Assembly (NCBI RefSeq): GCF_047511655.1
Contig: NC_133398.1
Span: 109,818,332 to 109,882,331 of the forward strand
DNA length: 64,000 nt
Source: Castor canadensis
Taxonomy: Eukaryota; Chordata; Mammalia; Rodentia; Castoridae
Direction of reading: 5' to 3'
In this document: positions 55,685-64,000 of the stretch, piece after piece
Layout of the letters: the number at the start of each line of letters is the position of its first letter
How positions within the stretch are numbered: position 1 is the first letter of the stretch
Translations under genes and position numbers: made by a program
Notes under the pieces: generated by a model
What the model was told of the DNA's origin: nothing
Databases searched by the model: none
What the model saw: only the letters and a program-made list of their open reading frames with translations

Positions 55685-56045
55685 CCATGTCTTTATTTTG
55701 CTATAAGAAAAATATCTGAGACTGGGTACTTTATAGAGAAATTTATTTATCTAAAACTTCTGGAGGTTCAAGGACATGGTGTCACCTACTGGCGAGGGAC
55801 TCATGGAGGTTCAATTCATGGTGGAAATGCAGAAAAGTAGAGTGTTTAGACGTGCACACATGAGAAAAGCATGTACTCTATAAAGACTGAAAAGGTGGTT
55901 CCAGAGTTGTATCATAATAACCTATTCCCATGGTAACATTCCAGCAGTCCTACAAGATCAGGACCTTACTCCCACTAGAAAGGCATGAATCCCTCCTAAG
56001 GGCCTCAGCAACTCTCAAGTCTGTTACAGTCTTGAGACTGTTCAT
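55685..56045 (-). mobile_element. MaLR-type LTR
   Basis: Reversed order: TTTATTTTGCTATAAGAAAA, CTGAGACTGGGTACTTTATA, GAGAAATTTATTTATCTAAA, a CATGGTG-rich middle and CTCCTAAGGGCCTCAGCAAC. Diverged, solo, non-coding. Confidence 0.7.
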
Positions 56046-57955
56046 CTACATATTCCGGTTGTGCAGTAGGCCAGGATGCCTATGATGCATGCACAGTGAC
56101 AAAGTTGCTAATGACACCTTTCACAGAATAGTCCCTCATCATTAAGCAACATGACTGCATTATACTTGTGATCTAGGAGCCTATGCTCCCCCAATTTGGA
56201 CATATAGAACTTCAGTGAAATAGCAATGTGGCAAGAATATGGTATGCTGCAATATAAATCCAAAGTCTATTGACAGAGAAACCATTTTTCCTGAACACTA
56301 GTTTCTATGGAGTTTCAAGTTTAGATGACTAACTTTGTATTCAAATAGCACAGAGAAAATTAGACGAGCTGGACATGAAAAAGAATTGGATTCATATACA
56401 GCATTATTTAAATGGACTAAGGATTTTCCCCAGAAATATTTTAAAACAGGACCTGTTCCTGCCTATATTGTAGTTTAAGATTAATTCTATTAAGGAAGTA
56501 AATATTTAACCTGAATGATTGCCTACAATAATAATTCAGTTCTAGGGATTTGCATTTTTTTTTATCATACATACTTACAGGTAAGACAATTGATTTCCCT
56601 AGTGATAAGCTTGGGAAGACGTAGTCTATATACAGTAATGCATTTTCAGAAAGTGCAGTGGCACAGTACTTTAGATCCAGTCACCATCAAGGCCTTTAAA
56701 TTGATGAATGTGTTGAGAAGTAACGAATGTGCCACGAGGATCTGGTCAGTGACCATTTCTTCAACATAAAAGATCAGTTTCTGAAACTGTCATGGGTAGA
56801 TAATGCACAAAATTTTCTCATTAGTAATTTTTCTTATTTATAAAGGGGTTTAGCATCAAAACATTCATCACTGAAGTAAAGGTAATGGTGGAAAAATTGT
56901 GAATAAATAAAATATTAATACATTAGCCATATAAATTGTTCCATATACACTGGGATTATGCTTCTTCTAATATTTAAAGAGGAAAAACAAAGCACATCAT
57001 TAATTTACTAACTACTGGAAATTTGTGATGAAGAAAACTCCATATGTTTTCTTGGTTAGGTCAGCTTAAACTTAAAAATTTTATGTCTTCAAGTTTAATA
57101 ACATTTGATTAATGACCTCATTTAGTTCAAGAAAGATGGAAGAACTAATATTTAAGAAAGGGGAAGCACTTGACCCTGTGGTCCTGTAACATATTTTAAT
57201 TCCTCTCCTGTGGATCAGAGGTGGAGAGATGAGCAGAGCAGCAGGTTGGCAAGGATGACACTATCCCAGAGATTGTGAATTGATTTTCCTTATCTTCATA
57301 ACCATTAATGGAGAGATAGGAAAGGTCTCTGCTGGCCAGAAAGATTCTTCTTCACAAGTTAGAGAAATGACAGACAATCTTATAGCAAAGTGAAGATCAT
57401 TGATGTATCTTGATTTGAGGGAAAAAAGAAGTATCTTTCCCCTAAATATATACTATATCACCCTAGAGAGACACTTATGACTCCAGCAATACTTTTGGTC
57501 TAAGACAACCACTTTCACATCTATATTATTTTTAACTTTGTTCTCATCTTTCCTTTAGTTTTGGTACTGAACACACATTTTCATCTTTAGTCTCAAATGA
57601 TTCATCAAGATTGTAGTCAATGCTCTAATAGACCTGTCTTTGCCAGAAGCAGAAAATATAAATATAAAATATTGCTACTGCACTTGTGATCTGCAGAATC
57701 TGTAAGTGATAAGGCTTTTTATGACAAAAGAATATAAAACATTGCTTTACCTGGGACACTCATTAACAAATAAATGGTGTATCTAGTCCAGGATTATGAC
57801 AAGCTCAGAAGAACATTAGGAATTCATAATGTTCATAGAAGTGAGCACTGTTTATATAATCTGTGACTTTTCCAAAAAGCTTTTTTTAAAGAATTAATTT
57901 TCAGTTAGTATTACATTAATATGAAAGTATGGATTTTCTTACCATTGTTTCAGGT
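56046..57955. other. AT-rich non-coding stretch
   Basis: No gene is recognised. The plus-strand 84-codon frame at 56,515-56,769 has no known domain. Confidence 0.35.
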
Positions 57956-58445
57956 AGCTTTGCTTTCATAATTAACAGTTTATTACAAAAATTTTCCAAC
58001 ATAAGAAAAGTTGAAGAAAATGTATAATATACAGCCATGTATCCAGGGCTTCAATTCTATAAGTAGCATTTGTTTTATCACACACCTACCTTTCTCTCTC
58101 TCTCTCTCCCTCTCTCTCATATATATATATATATATAAATATATACAAATTAATATTTATATAAATATGTATATAAATTAATATATATATATTAATTAGT
58201 CCAGCTTTTCATCCACTCTTACATTATTTCATCCAAATTTTGGATACATTTTAAGATAAGTTTAACTTTATAAAGTAGTTTACCATTTTGGAACATTTCA
58301 AGACATTACTTTTAAACAAGCTAGCATATATGATGCTCTCATTTCACTATTTGTTACAGTTACATCTGAAGTTAAATTTTACATAGAAAGTGCACAAACC
58401 TCACCTAACTCAAGTATTACTTTAAATTTTCATAAAAATATTTTT
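57956..58445 (-). mobile_element. Possible old L1M-like repeat with a microsatellite insertion
   Basis: TTCCAACATAAGAAAAGTTG, AAGAAAATGTATAATATACA and CAGCCATGTATCCAGGGCTT, then after the microsatellite TTGGATACATTTTAAGATAA, are reminiscent of an old L1/MER-type repeat. Orientation and family are uncertain. Confidence 0.4.
58091..58198. repeat. (CT)n plus (TA)n microsatellite
   Basis: TCTCTCTCTCTCTCCCTCTC is followed by TATATATATATATATATA and AT-rich variants. Confidence 0.93.
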
Positions 58446-60295
58446 CTTTCAGAGAATTTCCACTGCTTCTTCCCCTCTCCAAACTGGGACTGAGTTCTCC
58501 ATTGTTCTCTTTATAGAGTCCTCCATTTTCTGCCTTCCCATAGAAAAAAATCCAATGATTAAACTGTCATCAATTCTTCTAGATCACATAATTCAATTTT
58601 TACTCTTGAATGTTAGTAACTACATGTGTGAATGTTTAGACAACTCTCCCAGAGAGTTTTTAGGACCTAGAAGCAGGAAACTTAGTAATAATAGCTCGCC
58701 ATTGTTTATTTATTTCATAGTAGATCAGTTTCATGTGGGAAGAAAATGTGTGGTCAAGGATTCACATGCTATAATTCCTTTCAAATGCCCCTCAAATTTG
58801 GCAATTTTGTCACTAGTCTTATTATTTTTAATAAGGAGTCAAAAAACAGCAGACCATTCAAAATAATGGCATTTTAATGGAGATGGTTTAACAATATAAT
58901 TCTCTCTTTCTTACATCCTCATCTCTTTGTCACCACTTCTAATTCACAGCCTGAATTCTCTCCTCCACATCCCCTACAAATCCTTCCCAATTGTGTTCCA
59001 GTTGCCATTGTCAAGATTGAGTCAGTATTGGTTCCAGTTTTAGCCTTTCACTTATTTTCCATTTTAAACTCTGAAGGCTACCTAATATAGGAAGATAAAT
59101 CATATTTTAAAATTCCAAATAGAAAAAAAGGTGTCGTTGTATGTACACTTTATACAGAAGCTCATCTAAATGCTCCTCAGTCTTCACTTACAAATAACAC
59201 CAGTATTTCCCAGGATGCTAATTAGGATAACATCCAGTATATCTTACCTTGAAGCAGAAATATTAGTGTACAAACACATCAGCCAAACTCTCTCCAAATG
59301 TTATTAAAAGCATTTTCTGTGGAAACTTTGATGATGTTTGCATACAAGTGTTAGGATCCATAATAACTCTTTCTCAGAGAATTTTATTATGAAAATAAAA
59401 CACAGGGTCTATTTTCTCCTTTATTAATGAAAAAGTAAATATAAATAAAGTAGAGCAAAGAGGATGATTTAAAGCTCAACTGTGTATTTATTAGTGTTAA
59501 TGCAAAAGTTTTCCTAAATAATATATAAAAACCTAAATATAGCATGCATAAAAGTTAACATAAATATGTTCTTCTGTGGAAAAAAGCATTGAAGAAATAA
59601 CATTAAATCCTTCATTAACTACAATATGTCTTTGCTTCATTTCCACTAATATTTTATTCTCAAATTGCAAATGTGACTTAAGGCAAAGAGAAGCAGTTAC
59701 AATATAATTGCACTTGGAAAACACAATCCAATTGTTGTTAGGGTTTATTTGTAGCAAATGTAGCCCTAGACCCAAAAGTCTAGAACAACAGAGAGGGTAA
59801 GCCTTCTCTGTTTCCATTCATTGCAAAAGGAGAAAGACAGTGAGGAGACCATCCAATTTAACAATATTCTTTGCTTGCTGAGATCAGTTGATTTTTAATC
59901 CACTGAATGTGATGCTTCTTCCATGATTGAAATGAAAAGCATTTACCTAACAATGGGATGCCTTTTCTCATTTCCATTCTATGCAGTAAGGTCACCAGTG
60001 TAACTTGCACATATACTAATATATTAATATATTTGGGGAGGAATTTTTCAAACAAATCAACCAATAGAAATAATGATCCTTCCTACTATTTTGTATCTTT
60101 TGCTCCTTATTGCATATTCATTATTAACTGCCTTTGGATATGTGGTGAGTTACATCACATTCCAAAATTATAGCCAATGTAGGTTTATGAAAGCTGAAAG
60201 CAAGTGTTAACACATTTTTAAAAGACAATCAGCAAAGTAAGGCCTTCCTAGGTAATATAAGACACTATAGCAGTTTAGGGAATCAATATCAGTGG
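58446..60295. other. AT-rich non-coding stretch
   Basis: Frames of up to 103 codons (58,555-58,866 plus; 59,533-59,817 minus) show no domain and lie in unannotatable AT-rich DNA. Confidence 0.35.
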
Positions 60296-60299
60296 AAAG

Positions 60300-60432
60300 A
60301 CATAGGCTGGTGAACCTACTCTGCCACTTGCCCTAAATTGATGACTAAATTCCTAAAACCTTTGTCTCTTTACTTAGAGAGTTCTCAAGATTGCCAGCTT
60401 CAGAGTGTAGTGGGGTTTAAATGAGATAATGA
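60300..60432 (+). mobile_element. MIR SINE fragment
   Basis: CCTACTCTGCCACTTGCCCT, TGATGACTAAATTCCTAAAA, CCTTTGTCTCTTTACTTAGA and GGGTTTAAATGAGATAATGA follow the MIR order from its tRNA-like end to its tail. It ends where the L1 5' UTR appears to begin. Confidence 0.6.
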
Positions 60433-61831
60433 GTCCTGCACCACATGTGACTCCCCTACTGTCTCCTGGAAACATAAATCAGTGCAGCCCCTGGGCAGAC
60501 TGATCTCCCCCTGCAAAACCGGAAAAACAAACAGCGAACTATAAACAACATGGACAGAGGAAGTTAGTGGCATGCTGATCCTGCCTCAGAGAAAGGAGTC
60601 AGAACACAAAACTCACAGTAAATACACACAAGAAAGGCAGTGAAGACTGAGAGTGAGCAGGTGATAAGCCACTCCCTGAAGCAGGGAAGGTAATGGATCA
60701 CAAGGCTGTTCTCCTGAGTCAGGGAGCAACATCCAAAACAGAACTCCCTCACCTCGGTGGGGAAGGAGCTGACCAAACCACTGCAACTGAAGAATAACAC
60801 AACTGTCAGCTGAGGATAAAATAGCTCCACCACCCTTCATGATCTGGCAATCCTACCTTGACTCACAATTTCAATTAAAATGATAGACAGAAGAACAAAA
60901 CACTACTCATAAGCCAATCACCTGGGGAGACAATGTCAGAGCTTATGCTTATATGCCAATTCCAGGAGTGGATGCTTGGAATATCCCCAGAGCTTAAATT
61001 TAGACTGAAATTCTATTGCTCCTGAACCTGGTGGGTTTTTTTTTATTATGTGCTTTTTTTCCTGTTTCTTTTTGTTGTTGTTGTTGCTGTATGCCTACTA
61101 AATTATTTTGGATTTTTATTTTTATTTTTATACCTATTTTCCTTTCTGTGCTATCAACTTTACCATAACTATCTTCCTATCCCTACTCCCACCACTTCAC
61201 TCTCCTTCTTCCTGTGCTACAATCCATTGATCTCCTTCCCACCTACTCTTTCTGCCCCTTCCCATCCACTCTCACCCCGTTCTCACCTTCACCTCTTATT
61301 CTCCCTCAACCTGTCACTAGAGCACCCCACCCTCCTAGGCACTCACCATCTGCTGATCAACCTACTATACCAACTTTACACAACCCCAAACCCCTGAAAT
61401 CTCTGTCACAACCACCATACACTACCACAAAACAATTACACCCAAACACACAAGGGCCACAAAACCCAGTAGCCACGACACCACTATTGCCACTCACCCA
61501 CCTCACTTCCCACCTCCCTTCTTAATGCTACCTTAACCAACTCCCCAAATCTTTATAGCTAGCCTAACAAACATTAACCCCTCAACTACCACTATTTATA
61601 CATGTTCCACAAAGAGGTCTTCTATAATATATAAACAACATTTAGGGTATTGAACCTGTGAATTAGTTATTGCTAAAGTTCAACTGCAGATCAGGGACTG
61701 AAATACCACATCAATCTAGCTAAGAACCAAAACAGCCAAAAGACAAAAACTAAATCCAGGGAAAGAGGACAAGAAACTAAAACCATCAACTAACCTATCA
61801 AGAACATAGTTGCACAGTACCGAGTGGAGCA
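60433..61831 (+). mobile_element. L1 5' UTR (older element of the nested pair)
   Basis: A GC-richer first part (60,433-60,900) is followed by a T-rich run and a C/T-rich, then C/A-rich stretch (61,140-61,545). It leads into the ORF1 start. The left edge is inferred from the end of the MIR. The 115-codon frame at 61,050-61,397 is low-complexity Leu/Phe/Pro-rich and probably not translated. Confidence 0.65.
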
Positions 61832-62940
61832 ATGGCAAGAAGAAGAAGGGATGGAAACCACTTTCCTCAAAAATTTAATTTAATACAGAACTCAGACGGA
61901 AATGAAGAAAATGAGTACCCAGTTCCTGACCCCCAAAAAACAACACTAAATGAATGACAATATAGAACCCAGCAATGCCCACAAAAAACACCCTCAAAGA
62001 AGAAATTTTGTTAGAAATCACTGAGAGTTTCATGGAGGAAATACTAGACCAAGTTAACCAAAATGTACAAGATGGACTCAAGAAATTTCAAGACACCAAA
62101 AGTAAAGAATATGAGAAGATACAAAGACAAGTAAATAACCTCAGAGCCACCCTAAATAAACACCAAGGTGACACAGAAAATGCTATAAATACAGAGAAAT
62201 AAATTAAGATGAAAATAAAAAGAATTAAAGAGGAAGTGGCCCAAGAATGGAAAACCTCAGAAAAAAGAATCAAACATAAACCACAAAAAAAGTGGAAGGC
62301 TATCCCAGCAGACTAAAACAACTGGAACACAGAAACTCAGAACTTGAACATAAAAGAGAAATTAAATAAAAAACTGAAGAAATGCTAGTGAAACAACTCA
62401 AGAGCTGTGAAAGGAACAGACAAGAAGTCACCAAGTCCATCAAAAGACCAAACCTGAGAATCATGGGTATTGAAGAATGAGAAGATGTCCAAGCAAAAGG
62501 GATTCACAATATGGTCAATAAAATAATAACAAAAAATTTCCAAAATCTTGAGAAACTTTTGTGCATCCAGGTACAGTAAGCTTCCAGGACACCAAACAGA
62601 CTTGACCAAAACAGAACCTCCCCATAGCTTTTTGGTTTTATCATTAAAAACAAAAATCACAAAGAATGGAGAGAGAATAGTGAAGGTTGTAAGAGAGAAA
62701 AACAAATAAAATATAAAGGTAATCTCATAAAAATCACAGCAGATTTCTCAATGGAAACCTTAAAAGCAAGAAAGGCATAAAGTGAGGTATTTCATGCACT
62801 GAATGAAAATAACTTTAACCCTAAGATATTCTACCCAGCAAAAATATCATTCAAAATAGATAGAGCAATAAAAATTTTCCACACTAAGCAGAAACTAAAA
62901 CAATATATGACCACAAAGCCACCACTATGAAAGATTCTCC
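61832..62940 (+). pseudogene. L1 ORF1 pseudogene
   Basis: ORF1p is the trimeric RNA-binding chaperone of L1. The start is MARRRRDGNHFPQKFN, followed after a frameshift by a heptad-like stretch (LLEITESFMEEILDQVNQNV, about 61,990-62,200) that fits the coiled coil. The RNA-binding middle shows RIMGI.E-type sequence at 62,458-62,480 with a stop where a residue is expected, and a C-terminal part with YPAKISFKID-type sequence near 62,830-62,860. At least one frameshift (between 61,832 and 61,975) and several stops break it. The start is chosen as the first ATG with the basic N-terminus. Confidence 0.82.
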
Positions 62941-63083
62941 AAATAATTCTGCACACAGAAGATGAAAGCAAACAAAACAAGAGGATGATCAGTATCAAGT
63001 CACAGGAGGAGAAAAGGATTCAGGGAGTAGCATTCATTCAGCTGCACACAATCAAGCCCTTAAACAACAAAAAAATAACTAAA

Positions 63084-63486
63084 GTGCAGGAATCACCACA
63101 TACCTATCAATATTAGCACTGAATATCAACAGACTCAACTTCCCCATCAAAAGATACCATCTGGCAAACTGGATTAAAAAGGAAGATCCAACAATCTGTT
63201 GTGTACACGAGATCTACTTCATTGTCAGAAGTAAACACTGGCTGAGGGTGAAATTCTGAATGAAGATTTACCAAGCCAACAGCACCCAAAACTGGCAAGA
63301 GTACCAATACTTATATCACACAAAATACACTTCAAACTTACATTGATCATATGAGATAAAGAAGGACACTTCACAATAATAAAAGGGAAATAACCAAAAG
63401 GAAATAACAATTATCAACCTATATGCACCCAATTGCAGTGTATCCAATTTCATCAAACATACTCTAACAGATATAAAAGCACATAT
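63084..63486 (+). pseudogene. L1 ORF2 endonuclease start, interrupted
   Basis: The frame HTYLSILALNINRLNFPIKR and WIKKEDPTICCVHEIYF matches the apurinic-type endonuclease domain that begins ORF2p. Substitutions and stops include one at the segment before MKIYQANS. The later motif INLYAPN is intact at about 63,410-63,432. The match ends at TATAAAAGCACATAT, where a new L1 5' end begins. Confidence 0.85.
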
Positions 63487-64000
63487 GGGGGGATTCCAAG
63501 ATGGCAGCTAGAGGGTGGAAGCAGAAAGCATGCCTCCTACAGTGAAATCTTGGAGAAATGCTGGAGAAACACCTTGCAGGCAAGGCCACTGAAAAGAGGC
63601 AAAACTTTGATCCCTCCACACCTCCAGCCAGCACAGAGCATCTCCACTTCACTTTAAATGGAGAAACCAGGAGGGCCCCTGGGCCGCCAGTCACCTTTGC
63701 CCAGACAGCTTGGGAAGATGCAGACAAGGTGAGCTAAGCAGTATGCGGTACTTCCACAGGCAACCCTGGGCCAGATCCGCATAGCCCCCTGGACAGACAG
63801 ACCCCCACCTGGGGAAAGAAAGAGAAACTGAGTAATAAGCAATAAGCACAACAAAGACTCATGGCAAAGAGGGTGGGGCTCCCTGAGCTCCGAAGAGGAG
63901 GGGAGGGGATCCTTCCTGGAGCTGTAAATAAACAAGCCAGGCCTGGCCGGAGAGGCTCCAGCAGGAGTAGGGGCGCATGCCCAGCAACCAAGAGCAGGAA
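63487..64000 (+). mobile_element. 5' UTR of a second L1, nested in the first, runs off the window
   Basis: The sequence GGGGATTCCAAGATGGCAGC starts exactly where the ORF2 match of the older element ends. The CAAGATGGC core is the YY1-type site found at the very start of many mammalian L1 promoters. The following 500 bp are GC-richer, with YY1-independent promoter-like features such as GGGCGCATGCCC. The minus-strand frames of 74-93 codons are overlapping and not convincing. The body of the element lies beyond the right edge. Confidence 0.75.

Noticed and set aside
61050..61525. 115- and 103-codon plus-strand frames
   Set aside because: They lie in the pyrimidine- and C/A-rich 5' UTR of an L1 and have no recognisable domain.

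Overview
This is nuclear DNA of a placental mammal, almost certainly a rodent. The best clue is the abundant SINEs that fuse a B1 (7SL RNA-derived) part to an ID-like tRNA-derived part, present as full fusions and as separate halves. Such B1-ID composites are known from squirrel-related rodents and from beaver, kangaroo rat and pocket gopher lineages. I lean towards the beaver/kangaroo-rat side, but the sequence alone does not prove it. MIR, ancient L1M, MaLR-type LTRs and younger rodent-like L1s are also present. I found no intact protein-coding gene. Most long open frames lie in low-complexity, GC-rich or repeat DNA.

Layout. 1-4.5 kb: non-coding DNA with no repeat family I recognise. 4.5-7.9 kb: a decayed copy of the POU-homeobox gene POU4F2 that keeps its intron and apparently its flanks, so it looks like a DNA-level duplicate rather than a processed copy. 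8.0-8.4 kb: the start of a family-7-like olfactory receptor gene, broken by a small inversion. 8.4-11 kb: AT-rich DNA. 11.0-12.5 kb: a GC-richer island, an imperfect direct duplication and a degenerate tetranucleotide tract. 12.5-20.3 kb: L1 remnants in both orientations, including a head-to-head pair meeting near 19.02 kb.

21.7-26.05 kb: the oddest part. A CpG-rich tandem array with a unit of about 420 bp is interrupted by an AT-rich block of about 2.7 kb and followed by a GGAT minisatellite. The AT-rich block has a near-identical direct copy at 48.50-51.22 kb.

26.2-43.6 kb: a SINE-dense, GC-richer compartment with MaLR-type LTRs, one L1M 3' end and one weak candidate exon on the minus strand (41.65-41.90 kb). 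43.8-48.1 kb: an ancient L1M element (ORF1 to reverse transcriptase) carrying later insertions. 48.15-51.3 kb: the second copy of the AT-rich block, with extra tandem and inverted homologous pieces. 51.3-60.3 kb: SINE-poor AT-rich DNA with old LTR and MIR fragments. 60.4-63.49 kb: a decayed younger L1 (5' UTR, ORF1, start of ORF2), interrupted at about 63.487 kb by the 5' end of a second same-strand L1 that runs off the window.

I see no new gene system. The points most worth following are the CpG-rich array with its repeated exon-donor-like signal, the 2.7 kb duplication that splits it, the intron-keeping POU4F2 copy and the inverted olfactory receptor break.
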